Positions 42,933 to 52,863 of a stretch of 64,000 nucleotides of DNA are shown piece after piece. Numbering within the stretch: position 1 is the stretch's first letter; every line of letters starts with the position of its first letter. The notes under the pieces are model-generated. The model was not told where the DNA came from. It ran no database searches and saw nothing but the letters and a program-made list of their open reading frames with translations. The DNA is from Bradyrhizobium frederickii (GTDB taxonomy: Bacteria > Pseudomonadota > Alphaproteobacteria > Rhizobiales > Xanthobacteraceae): positions 62,001 through 126,000 of the forward strand of contig NZ_SPQS01000017.1 of the NCBI RefSeq assembly GCF_004570865.1, read 5' to 3'. The position numbers and the translations under genes were made by a program.

Positions 42933-43045
42933 CGTGCAGGCCGCTACCAGTGTTTCGGAACCGGAACATCAGGCTGCACACAGATGAAAGCCCGGCCCGA
43001 TTGGCGGGCGGGTTACCCAACAGTCGCTCAATGGAGGACTTGACC
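42933..43045 (+). promoter_or_regulatory. ROSE-type RNA thermometer in the hsp20 leader
   Basis: The last hairpin (43023-43039) pairs GUC-G-CUC with GAGGAC, trapping the Shine-Dalgarno GGAGG with one bulged G. This reproduces the conserved UYGCU motif and bulged G of ROSE elements, first described in Bradyrhizobium. A second hairpin upstream is GCCCG/CGGGC (42990-43009). Heating would open the weak stem and allow translation. Confidence 0.75.
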
Positions 43046-43519
43046 ATGCGTAGCTACGATCTCACCCCGTTCTATCGTTCCACCGTCGGCTTCGACCGCC
43101 TCTTCAGCCTGCTCGACCAGGCCGGTTCGGACGGCGGCAGCCCCGGCTATCCCCCCTACAACATCGAGCGCACCGGCGAGAACGCCTACCGCATCACCGT
43201 TGCGGTTTCGGGTTTCGCCAAGGACGAGCTCTCCATCGTCGCGAAGGAAAACACGCTGACGATCAAGGGCGAAAAGGTCGCTAACGAGAACAGCAAGAAC
43301 GAAGTGCTGTACCGCGGCATCGCCGCGCGTGCCTTCGAGCGCGCTTTCCAACTCGCCGACTTCGTGCAGGTGAAGGACGCCTCGCTCGAGAACGGGCTGC
43401 TTCACGTCGACCTCGTCCGTGAGATTCCCGAGGCGAAGAAGCCGCGCCAGATCGCGATCAACACCGGCGCCCCGAAGGCGCAGGTGATCGAGAACTCGGC
43501 CGCGCAAGCCGCCGCGTAA
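43046..43519 (+). CDS. Small heat-shock protein, Hsp20 family
   Basis: A 157-residue class A type rhizobial Hsp20 chaperone. The N-terminal region reads RSYDLTPFYRSTVGFDRLF. The alpha-crystallin domain spans about 38-130 with YRITVAVSGFAKDEL, LTIKGEK and the conserved A-x-x-x-n-GLL pattern (ASLENGLLHVDL). A C-terminal extension with an IxI-like motif (QIAIN) follows. It prevents aggregation of denatured proteins. Expression appears controlled twice, by a sigma32-like promoter and a ROSE leader, and a strong terminator follows. Confidence 0.95.
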   Translation: MRSYDLTPFYRSTVGFDRLFSLLDQAGSDGGSPGYPPYNIERTGENAYRITVAVSGFAKDELSIVAKENTLTIKGEKVANENSKNEVLYRGIAARAFERAFQLADFVQVKDASLENGLLHVDLVREIPEAKKPRQIAINTGAPKAQVIENSAAQAAA

Positions 43520-43547
43520 ATCGCGCGCCACTTCCAAGTTACGAAAA

Positions 43548-43574
43548 CGCCCCGGTGCCCCGGGGCGTTTTTTT
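43548..43574 (+). terminator. Rho-independent terminator after hsp20
   Basis: An 8-bp stem CGCCCCGG/CCGGGGCG with a TGCC loop is followed by seven T residues. It lies 28 nt after the hsp20 stop. The 235 nt from here to the next gene show nothing else clear. Confidence 0.9.
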
Positions 43575-43809
43575 GCGTGTTCCGTCCACGGCTCTGGTTT
43601 TCGGTCGAAATGGAAATACTGGTTCGAGGCGCCATTCTAGGATGACATGGTGCTGCATAAGCCGGGCTGCGTGTCGCGGCCGGTACATCGATCGCGCAAT
43701 CACGACGCGCCCGATCAAATGCCTGTCACGGGTGAGTGACCAAGCGTAACGCCACCGCCTCGCGCGCCGTCCTTTGGAGATCGAAAACAGAACGAGACGG
43801 AGAACGATC

Positions 43810-44580
43810 ATGACCTTCTGGCGCAGCCTTTTCGTCGCCGCGAGCCTGCTGGCGGCTCCCATCAGCTTTGCCCATGCGCAGACGTCGCAGACGGTGAAGG
43901 CCAAGAACGTCGTGCTGGTGCACGGTGCCTGGGCCGACGGCTCCAGCTGGTCGGAGGTGATCCCGATCCTCCAGGCCGCAGGCCTGCATGTTACGGCTGT
44001 GCAGAATCCGCTGTCGTCGCTCGGCGACTCCGTCGAGGCGACCAAGCGCGCGCTGGCCGAGCAGGATGGTCCCACGGTGTTGGTCGCGCATTCCTGGGGC
44101 GGCACCGTGATCAGCCAGGTCGGCACCGATCCGAAAGTGACCGGGCTCGTCTATATCGCCGCCCGCGCGCCCGATGCGAACGAGGATTTCGTCGCCCTGT
44201 CGAAGCAGTTTCCGACCGGCCCGGTGCGCGCCGGCATCGTCGAACGCGACGGTTACACTAAGCTCTCGGAAGACGCCTTCCTGAAGTACTTTGCCAATGG
44301 CGTGAAGCCTGAGCAGGCCAAGGAGCTCTATGCCGTGCAGTGGCCGACCGCGGCCTCGATCTTCGCCGGCCGCACCACGGAAGCGGCATGGCGCAGCAAG
44401 CCGAGCTGGTACGCGGTGTCGAAGAACGACTACACGATCAACCCCGATCTCGAGCGCTTCCTCGCCAAGCGCATGAACGCCACCACGATCGAACTCGATG
44501 CCGGCCATCTCTCGCTGGTGTCGCATCCGAAGCAGGTGGCGAATCTGATCCTGGAAGCCGCGGGGTATCCGCGGAGCTAG
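43810..44580 (+). CDS. Exported alpha/beta hydrolase
   Basis: A 256-residue protein with a signal peptide (cleavage after FAHA, about residue 23). It belongs to the small esterase group related to plant methyl-esterase/hydroxynitrile-lyase folds: VLVHGAWADGSSWSEV, nucleophile S95 in AHSWGG, and a catalytic His in LDAGHLSLVSHP. The acid residue is probably within KNDYTIN. ATG 43810 follows GGAG. It stands alone between the hsp20 terminator and a repeat. Substrate unknown. Confidence 0.85.
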   Translation: MTFWRSLFVAASLLAAPISFAHAQTSQTVKAKNVVLVHGAWADGSSWSEVIPILQAAGLHVTAVQNPLSSLGDSVEATKRALAEQDGPTVLVAHSWGGTVISQVGTDPKVTGLVYIAARAPDANEDFVALSKQFPTGPVRAGIVERDGYTKLSEDAFLKYFANGVKPEQAKELYAVQWPTAASIFAGRTTEAAWRSKPSWYAVSKNDYTINPDLERFLAKRMNATTIELDAGHLSLVSHPKQVANLILEAAGYPRS

Positions 44581-44648
44581 GGTGATCGCTGAAAATGCAA
44601 GAGTGCCTGAGATCTTCAGGCGCTCTTTGTTTTACTCAATCTCTCCCC

Positions 44649-44783
44649 AATGTCGTCCCCGCGAACGCGGAGACCCATAACCCCAGGGAGTAGTTTGGCG
44701 AAGATTCTCAGTTCGGTACTCGCACCTCATCCCCACCGATCAATCACGCGGTATGGATCCCCGCGTTCGCGGGGATGACACCG
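44649..44783. repeat. Palindromic intergenic repeat (CCCGCGAACGCGG type)
   Basis: The left end GTCGTCCCCGCGAACGCGGA and the right end (inverse GTCATCCCCGCGAACGCGGG) form an imperfect inverted pair of about 34 bp around a 65-nt centre. It lies between the convergent hydrolase and Pro-rich protein genes. No ORF is present. Confidence 0.65.
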
Positions 44784-44820
44784 TTGGTGAGGCCGACGCC
44801 GTCGCGCCAAACTCGCAGCG

Positions 44821-45591
44821 CTAATCGAGCCCCTGTGCGGCCGGCATGTCCTGGGTCGGCAGGATCGCCGGGGCAGGCTTGGCTTGGCCGACGGTCGGCG
44901 CGGCGCCTGCCGGAGCGGCCTCGACAGGCTTTGCCTGCACGGCAGCGGTCTGCTGTGCGGGAGCCTGCGGCGCTTGAACCTGCTGCGTCGCGGGCTCGGC
45001 CGGCCTGGCGACGGCAACCGGCGTCTCGCCGCGTCGTGGCGCGGCCTTGGGAAGCGGTACAGTGCGAGATGCCACATGCGGGATCGCGGCTGGCGGGCGC
45101 GGCGGGCCGCTGCGGACCATGACTGGCGGCGGCAGCGCGGTTTGCGGCCCATAAGGCGCGACCGCGCGCTCCTCATAGGCGGGCGCCATGCCGTAGGCGT
45201 CAGTGGCCGGCAGGAAGCGGATGATCCGACCATCGCGGGCATCGATCACGAGCCGGCCATCGTCGCCGCGACGGTCGATCACGGCGATCGTGTAGACGCT
45301 GCCGCGCAGGCGCGGGATGCCGAGCGGCGAGAAGCCGTTGTCACGCAGAACCGCATAGACCTCGGTGGCCGGCAACAGCGCAGGCGCCGGGCCGCGCTCC
45401 TCGTAGCCATAACCGTAGCCGTAGCGCGGCGGCGGGGGTGGCGCGGCTTCGCCCGGCACGTACGGTCCGTGGAAATCCGAGGCCGCGACATAGCCCCCGC
45501 CCCCGATACCGCTGGCCGGAACTTGGGCCCGAGTGGCGGTTGCAGCCAGCATCAGCGCGGCAGCGGCCACACATCCTGTGAAAAACTTCAT
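44821..45591 (-). CDS. Secreted Pro/Ala-rich protein with PepSY-like core
   Basis: A 256-residue exported protein with a signal peptide (cleavage after ATRA, about residue 22). A Gly/Tyr/Pro-rich segment (30-70) is followed by a folded core (75-130, EVYAVLRDNGFSPLGIPRL, then DARDGRIIRFLP) with the helix-strand pattern of PepSY-like periplasmic domains. The last 100 residues are low-complexity Pro/Ala/Gln. It is probably a periplasmic or envelope protein. It diverges from gltB. Confidence 0.7.
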   Translation of the reverse strand: MKFFTGCVAAAALMLAATATRAQVPASGIGGGGYVAASDFHGPYVPGEAAPPPPPRYGYGYGYEERGPAPALLPATEVYAVLRDNGFSPLGIPRLRGSVYTIAVIDRRGDDGRLVIDARDGRIIRFLPATDAYGMAPAYEERAVAPYGPQTALPPPVMVRSGPPRPPAAIPHVASRTVPLPKAAPRRGETPVAVARPAEPATQQVQAPQAPAQQTAAVQAKPVEAAPAGAAPTVGQAKPAPAILPTQDMPAAQGLD

Positions 45592-46083
45592 GGTCGATAC
45601 GCTCCTGTCAGGCCCCCGAATGCCTCGCGCTCTTTCGCTTCTTGCGGCGTGGCGCTCGGATCGAAGGGCTGAGGCGAAGCTTCATTGGGGATTCCGGCGT
45701 CCACAGGGCCGGATCAGGGCGCGTTTCCTTCAAAACCGCGGCTGCGCAACTTTTGGAAAGCGATTGATTGACATTAGGGGAATCGGGACTTCCGCACGCT
45801 TGTGTGCTAGACAAAAATTTGGCAAGGTGATGGTTAGGACAGGAAGACTGTCTCAATTTTGCTCGCGATCCCGGCACAGGGATTGCAGCGAATCCTGGTG
45901 CTCTCGGGACCCAGGAAGGTACCAGGCAAAGCCGTTCTCGGGGACGAAGAACGCCTAAGCCTGAATTTAAGAAAATGCGGCTCGCAAAGGACGAGCGGTG
46001 ACCCAGAGGCGGGTGCCGCGGAACGCCCAAGGTGCGCCGAAGATAGCGGTGAGGCAGCTTGCCGCATGGAGAGGACAGGAACA
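45592..46083. other. 492-nt intergenic region upstream of gltB
   Basis: No convincing ORF is present. An isolated TTGACA occurs near 45770 without a good -10 partner. A dyad CGTTCT-N9-AGAACG lies at 45933-45953, about 130 nt before gltB, and could be a regulator site. The region presumably holds the promoters of gltB and of the divergent Pro-rich protein gene, but no element can be assigned firmly. Confidence 0.4.
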
Positions 46084-49000
46084 ATGAACGGGTCGCAATT
46101 CGAGCGCGCAAGCATCGTGGCAGAACAGCTGTCGGCGACGGCCGCCTCGAAAACGACCGATCCGATTCAGGAGCACAATTCGCGCCCCGAAGCCGAAGGC
46201 CTGTACGATCCGAGCCTGGAGAAGGATTCCTGCGGCGTCGGCTTCATCGCCAACATCAAGGGCAAGAAGTCGCACGAGATCGTCTCGGATGCGTTGAACA
46301 TCCTCTGCAATCTCGAGCATCGTGGTGCTGTCGGCGCCGACCCGCGCGCCGGCGACGGCGCCGGCATTCTGGTGCAGATCCCGCACGCCTTCTTCAGCCG
46401 CAAGGCCAAGGAGCTCGGCTTCGCGCTGCCGGCGCCCGGCGAATACGCCATCGGCGCGCTGTTCATGCCGCGCGACACCGCCTGGCGCAACGTCATCAAG
46501 AGCATCATCGCCGACCAGATCAAGGAAGAGGGCCTGACCCTGCTCGGCTGGCGCGACGTCCCGACCGACAATTCCTCGCTCGGCGTCACCGTGAAGCCGA
46601 CGGAGCCCGCCTGCATGCAGGTGTTCATCGGCCGCAACGACACCGCCAAGACCGAGGACGAATTCGAGCGCCGGCTCTACATCCTGCGCAAGTCGATCTC
46701 GCAGGCGATCTACCAGCGCCGCGACCGCGGGCTTGCGGGCTATTACCCGTGCTCGATGTCCTGCCGCACCGTGATCTACAAGGGCATGTTCCTCGCCGAC
46801 CAGCTCGGCAAGTACTATCCCGATCTGCACGAGCAGGACTTCGAGAGCGCGCTCGCGCTCGTGCACCAGCGCTTCTCGACCAACACCTTCCCGGCCTGGT
46901 CGCTGGCGCACCCCTACCGCATGATCGCCCATAACGGCGAGATCAACACGCTGCGCGGTAACACCAACTGGATGGCGGCGCGGCAGGCTTCGGTGAGCTC
47001 CGAGCTGTACGGCAAGGACATCAACCGGCTCTGGCCGATCTCCTATGAAGGTCAGTCGGACACCGCCTGCTTCGACAACGCGCTCGAATTCCTGGTGCAG
47101 GGTGGCTACTCGCTTCCGCACGCCGTCATGATGATGATTCCGGAGGCGTGGGCCGGCAATCCGCTGATGGACGAGAAGCGCCGCGCCTTCTACGAATATC
47201 ACGCCGCGCTGATGGAGCCGTGGGACGGCCCCGCCGCGATCGCCTTCACCGACGGCCGCCAGATCGGCGCCACGCTCGACCGCAACGGCCTCAGGCCCGC
47301 GCGCTACCTCGTCACCAAGGACGACCGCATCGTGATGGCGTCCGAGATGGGCGTGCTGACCATCCCTGAGGACCAGATCATCACCAAGTGGCGCTTGCAG
47401 CCCGGCAAGATGCTGCTGGTCGATCTCGAGCAGGGTCGCCTCATTCCCGACGACGAGATCAAGGCCGAGCTCGCCAGGAGCCATCCCTACAAGGAGTGGC
47501 TGGAGCGGACCCAGATCGTGCTGGAAGAGCTGCCGAAGGTGCCGACCACCGGCGTGCGCTCCAATCTGTCGCTGCTGGATCGCCAGCAGGCGTTCGGCTA
47601 CAGCCAGGAAGACATCGCGATCCTGATGACGCCGATGGCGGCCACCGGCGAAGAGGCCGCGGGCTCGATGGGTAACGACACGCCGATCTCGGCGCTGTCG
47701 GACAAGGCCAAGCCGCTGTTCACCTACTTCAAGCAGAACTTCGCGCAGGTCACCAACCCGCCGATCGACCCGATCCGCGAGGAGCTGGTGATGAGCCTCG
47801 TCTCCATCATCGGACCGCGGCCGAACCTGTTCGACCTGCAGGGCATGGCCACCACCAAGCGTCTCGAAGTGCGTCAGCCGATCCTGACCGACGCTGACCT
47901 GGAAAAGATCCGCTCGATCTCGGACGTGGCCGACACCCACTTCAAGTCGCGCACGCTGGACACGACTTTCCATGCCGGTCTCGGTGCGGCCGGCATGGAC
48001 CAGGTGCTGGACGAGCTCTGCGCGCGCGCCGAGAGCGCGGTGCGCGAGGGCGTCAACATCATCATCCTGTCCGACCGCATGGTCGGCACCGACCGGGTAC
48101 CGATCCCGTCGCTGCTGGCTTGTGCCTCGGTGCATCATCACCTGATCCGCACGGGTTTGCGCACCTCGGTCGGCCTCGTCGTCGAATCCGGCGAGCCGCG
48201 CGAAGTGCATCACTTCGCCTGTCTCGCGGGCTACGGCGCCGAGGCGATCAATCCTTACCTCGCGTTCGAGACCATCATCGCGATGAAGGATCGCCTGCCC
48301 GGCTCGCTCGACGACTACGAAATCGTCAAGCGCTACATCAAGTCGATCGGCAAGGGCCTGCTCAAGGTGATGTCCAAGATGGGCATCTCGACCTACCAGT
48401 CCTATTGCGGCGCTCAGATCTTCGACGCCGTCGGCCTCAAGGCCGACTTCGTCGCCAAGTTCTTTGCCGGCACTCACACCCGCGTCGAGGGCGTCGGCCT
48501 TGCCGAGATCGCCGAAGAAGCGGTGCGGCGTCATGCCGACGCGTTCGGCGAGGCACTGGTCTACAAGAACGCGCTCGATGTCGGCGGCGAATATGCCTAT
48601 CGCAGCCGCGGCGAGGACCATGCCTGGACCGCCGAGTCGGTGTCGCTGTTGCAGCACGCCGCGCGCGGCAATTCGCAGGAGCGCTACCGCGCCTTCGCCA
48701 AGATCCTCAACGAGCAGTCGGAGCGGCTCCTGACGCTGCGCGGTCTGTTCCGGATCAAGAACGCGGAGGAGGAGAAGCGCAAGCCGATCCCGCTCGACCA
48801 GGTCGAGCCGGCCAAGGACATCGTCAAGCGCTTCGCCACGGGTGCGATGAGCTTCGGCTCGATCTCGCGCGAGGCACACACCACGCTCGCGATCGCCATG
48901 AACCGGATCGGCGGCAAGTCGAACACCGGCGAAGGCGGCGAGGAAGCCGATCGCTTCAAGCCGATGCCGAACGGAGATTCCATGCGTTCGGCGATCAAGC

Positions 49001-50817
49001 AGGTCGCCTCGGGCCGCTTCGGCGTCACCACGGAGTATCTCGTCAACTCCGACATGATGCAGATCAAGATGGCGCAGGGTGCCAAGCCCGGCGAAGGCGG
49101 CCAGCTGCCCGGCCACAAGGTCGACGCGACCATCGCCAAGGTCCGGCACTCGACACCGGGCGTCGGCCTGATCTCGCCGCCGCCGCACCACGACATCTAC
49201 TCGATCGAGGACCTGGCGCAGCTGATCTACGACCTCAAGAACGTCAACCCGACGGGCGACGTCTCGGTCAAGCTGGTCTCCGAGATCGGCGTCGGCACGG
49301 TGGCCGCGGGCGTTGCCAAGGCGCGCGCCGACCATGTCACCATCGCGGGCTTTGAGGGCGGCACCGGCGCTTCGCCGCTGACCTCGATCAAGCACGCCGG
49401 CTCACCGTGGGAGATCGGCCTTGCCGAAACCCATCAGACGCTGGTGCGCGAGCGGCTGCGCAGCCGCATCGTGGTCCAGGTCGACGGCGGCTTCCGCACC
49501 GGCCGTGACGTCGTGATCGGCGCGCTGCTGGGTGCCGACGAGTTCGGCTTCGCCACCGCGCCCTTGATCGCGGCCGGCTGCATCATGATGCGCAAGTGCC
49601 ATCTCAACACCTGCCCGGTCGGCGTCGCGACCCAGGATCCGGTGCTGCGCAAGCGCTTCACCGGCCAGCCCGAGCACGTGATCAACTACTTCTTCTTCGT
49701 CGCGGAGGAAGTCCGCGAGATCATGGCCTCGCTCGGCTTCCGCACATTTAACGAGATGGTCGGCCAGGTGCAGCTGCTCGACCAGACCAAGCTGGTGGCG
49801 CATTGGAAGGCCAAGGGCCTCGACTTCTCCAAGCTGTTCGTCAAGCAGAAGGAAGAGAAGGGCCAGAAGATCTATCACTCCGAGCGCCAGAACCATCATC
49901 TGGAGGCGGTGCTCGACCGCTCGCTGATCGAGCAGGCCCAGCCTGCGCTCGACCGCGGCGCGCCGGTGAAGATCGAGGCCAGCATCAACAGCACCAACCG
50001 CTCCGCGGGCGCGATGCTGTCCGGTGCCGTCGCCAAGATCTACGGCCATGCCGGCCTGCCGCACGATACCATCCATGTCAGCCTCAAGGGCACCGCCGGC
50101 CAGGCCTTCGGCGCCTGGCTCGCCCACGGCGTCACCTTCGAGCTCGAAGGCGAAGGCAACGACTATGTCGGCAAGGGCCTGTCGGGCGGCAAGATCATCG
50201 TCAAGCCGCCGCAGAACTCCGGCATCGTGCCGGAAGAGAGCATCATCGTCGGCAACACCGTGATGTACGGTGCGATCGCGGGCGAGTGCTACTTCCGCGG
50301 CATCGCCGGCGAGCGTTTTGCCGTGCGCAATTCGGGCGCGGTCGCCGTGGTCGAGGGCGCGGGCGATCATTGCTGCGAATACATGACCGGCGGCATCGTG
50401 GTCGTGCTCGGCAAGACCGGGCGCAACTTCGCGGCCGGCATGTCCGGCGGCATCGCCTATGTGCTCGACGAGACCGGCGACTTCGACAAGCTGTGCAACC
50501 TCAGCATGGTCGAGCTCGAGCCGGTGCTGTCCGAGGAGCTGATCAACGCCGGCACCTATCACCATGCCGGTGACCTCGAGGCGCACGGTCGGGTCGACGT
50601 GTTCAAGAACCTGCTCGCCTCCGACGTCGAGCGGCTGCACGTCCTGATCTCGCGCCACGCGAAAGCCACCGGCTCCAGGCGCGCCGCCGACATCCTTGCC
50701 AATTGGAAGGAATGGCTGCCCAAATTCCGCAAGGTGATGCCGGTCGAGTACCGGCGCGCGCTGCGCGAACTGGCCGCCAACGCGGACGCCGAGCCGAAAA
50801 TCGCGATCGGGGCGTAA
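46084..50817 (+). CDS. gltB: Glutamate synthase (NADPH) large subunit
   Basis: A 1577-residue GOGAT alpha subunit of normal size. The N-terminal nucleophile of the class II glutaminase domain is C50 in KDSCGVGFIA, after a 49-residue propeptide that must be removed. The FMN-binding synthase domain contains GGKSNTGEGGEE and the 3Fe-4S ligands C1166, C1172 and C1177 (CX5CX4C), as in Azospirillum. The GXGXG beta-helix forms the C-terminal third. It makes glutamate from glutamine and 2-oxoglutarate, with electrons from GltD. It is followed by a repeat and gltD. Confidence 0.98.
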   Translation: MNGSQFERASIVAEQLSATAASKTTDPIQEHNSRPEAEGLYDPSLEKDSCGVGFIANIKGKKSHEIVSDALNILCNLEHRGAVGADPRAGDGAGILVQIPHAFFSRKAKELGFALPAPGEYAIGALFMPRDTAWRNVIKSIIADQIKEEGLTLLGWRDVPTDNSSLGVTVKPTEPACMQVFIGRNDTAKTEDEFERRLYILRKSISQAIYQRRDRGLAGYYPCSMSCRTVIYKGMFLADQLGKYYPDLHEQDFESALALVHQRFSTNTFPAWSLAHPYRMIAHNGEINTLRGNTNWMAARQASVSSELYGKDINRLWPISYEGQSDTACFDNALEFLVQGGYSLPHAVMMMIPEAWAGNPLMDEKRRAFYEYHAALMEPWDGPAAIAFTDGRQIGATLDRNGLRPARYLVTKDDRIVMASEMGVLTIPEDQIITKWRLQPGKMLLVDLEQGRLIPDDEIKAELARSHPYKEWLERTQIVLEELPKVPTTGVRSNLSLLDRQQAFGYSQEDIAILMTPMAATGEEAAGSMGNDTPISALSDKAKPLFTYFKQNFAQVTNPPIDPIREELVMSLVSIIGPRPNLFDLQGMATTKRLEVRQPILTDADLEKIRSISDVADTHFKSRTLDTTFHAGLGAAGMDQVLDELCARAESAVREGVNIIILSDRMVGTDRVPIPSLLACASVHHHLIRTGLRTSVGLVVESGEPREVHHFACLAGYGAEAINPYLAFETIIAMKDRLPGSLDDYEIVKRYIKSIGKGLLKVMSKMGISTYQSYCGAQIFDAVGLKADFVAKFFAGTHTRVEGVGLAEIAEEAVRRHADAFGEALVYKNALDVGGEYAYRSRGEDHAWTAESVSLLQHAARGNSQERYRAFAKILNEQSERLLTLRGLFRIKNAEEEKRKPIPLDQVEPAKDIVKRFATGAMSFGSISREAHTTLAIAMNRIGGKSNTGEGGEEADRFKPMPNGDSMRSAIKQVASGRFGVTTEYLVNSDMMQIKMAQGAKPGEGGQLPGHKVDATIAKVRHSTPGVGLISPPPHHDIYSIEDLAQLIYDLKNVNPTGDVSVKLVSEIGVGTVAAGVAKARADHVTIAGFEGGTGASPLTSIKHAGSPWEIGLAETHQTLVRERLRSRIVVQVDGGFRTGRDVVIGALLGADEFGFATAPLIAAGCIMMRKCHLNTCPVGVATQDPVLRKRFTGQPEHVINYFFFVAEEVREIMASLGFRTFNEMVGQVQLLDQTKLVAHWKAKGLDFSKLFVKQKEEKGQKIYHSERQNHHLEAVLDRSLIEQAQPALDRGAPVKIEASINSTNRSAGAMLSGAVAKIYGHAGLPHDTIHVSLKGTAGQAFGAWLAHGVTFELEGEGNDYVGKGLSGGKIIVKPPQNSGIVPEESIIVGNTVMYGAIAGECYFRGIAGERFAVRNSGAVAVVEGAGDHCCEYMTGGIVVVLGKTGRNFAAGMSGGIAYVLDETGDFDKLCNLSMVELEPVLSEELINAGTYHHAGDLEAHGRVDVFKNLLASDVERLHVLISRHAKATGSRRAADILANWKEWLPKFRKVMPVEYRRALRELAANADAEPKIAIGA

Positions 50818-50826
50818 GAAAAAAGC

Positions 50827-50934
50827 CCTCATGGTGAGGAGCGCGCAGCGCGTCTCGAACCATGAGGTCACCATCCGGGCCTCATCCTTCGAGACGCGGC
50901 GCGAAAAGCGCGCCGCTCCTCAGGAAGAGGAGTG
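50827..50934. repeat. Palindromic intergenic repeat between gltB and gltD
   Basis: The left part CCTCATGGTGAGGAGCGCGC and the right part, rich in GAGACGCGGCGCGAAAAGCG and CTCCTCAGGAAGAGG, are imperfect inverted copies. This motif (CTCATGGTGAGGAGC) is a familiar rhizobial intergenic repeat. Its location inside an operon suggests it could alter the gltB:gltD mRNA ratio. Confidence 0.65.
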
Positions 50935-50972
50935 AGAGAACAAACGACTAAGCGGCAGGGACTTCGGGTTTA

Positions 50973-52424
<1,452 letters not shown>

Positions 52425-52455
52425 GTGTTGGTCCGCTGCCAGCCTTACAGACGGT

Positions 52456-52559
52456 GTCATCGCCCGGCTTGACCGGGCGATCCAGTATTCCAGAAACGTT
52501 CGTGATTGAGGCGATGGGCCGCGGCGTACTGGATGCCCCGGTCAAGCCGGGGCATGACT
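52456..52559. repeat. Palindromic intergenic repeat (CCCGGCTTGACCGGG type)
   Basis: The ends GTCATCGCCCGGCTTGACCG and, inverted, CATGCCCCGGCTTGACCGGG match over about 30 bp around a centre of about 40 nt. It lies between gltD and the convergent small gene. It is similar in plan to 41758-41853. Confidence 0.65.
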
Positions 52560-52584
52560 ACAGAGTGATTGGGCAAAGCGCGCC

Positions 52585-52851
52585 TCAGCCTAAGACGTGC
52601 GGAAAGTGCAGCGCGTCCCACTCGTCAAGCCGGAACAGAACCTTACCGTATTCAAGAAGCTTGTCGTTCGGTCGATAGGGGCGTGTCGAAACTTCAACGT
52701 CCGACGGGACATCGGAAGGCATTAAGTGAAAGTGCTCGTTTGTTTCACTTAGAGCCAGCAATTCCTTGACGAGGAGATCTCGGCCTTCGGGATTAAGCCA
52801 TAACTCGAATTCACCGGCCGAATTGATGTCCAAAGTAATTCGGGCTGCCAT
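52585..52851 (-). CDS. Small acidic protein, possibly Imm32-type immunity protein
   Basis: An 88-residue soluble acidic protein. The pattern ELWLNPEGRDLLVKELLAL, then HFHLMPSD and VLFRLDEWDALHFPHVLG, resembles Imm32-type immunity proteins (EGR-dyLl, H-HLM, and a hydrophobic C-terminal strand). No toxin or contact-dependent inhibition gene is near, so it would be an orphan. It stands 12 nt upstream of the outer-membrane protein's stop, on the same strand, and could be cotranscribed with it. The family call is tentative. Confidence 0.5.
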   Translation of the reverse strand: MAARITLDINSAGEFELWLNPEGRDLLVKELLALSETNEHFHLMPSDVPSDVEVSTRPYRPNDKLLEYGKVLFRLDEWDALHFPHVLG

Positions 52852-52863
52852 GATGGCTTCTCC

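Noticed and set aside
45967..49395. Antisense open frame of 1142 codons opposite gltB
   Set aside because: GC-rich codon bias of gltB keeps the opposite frame open. The translation is Arg/Asp/His-rich without domains, and gltB is unmistakable.
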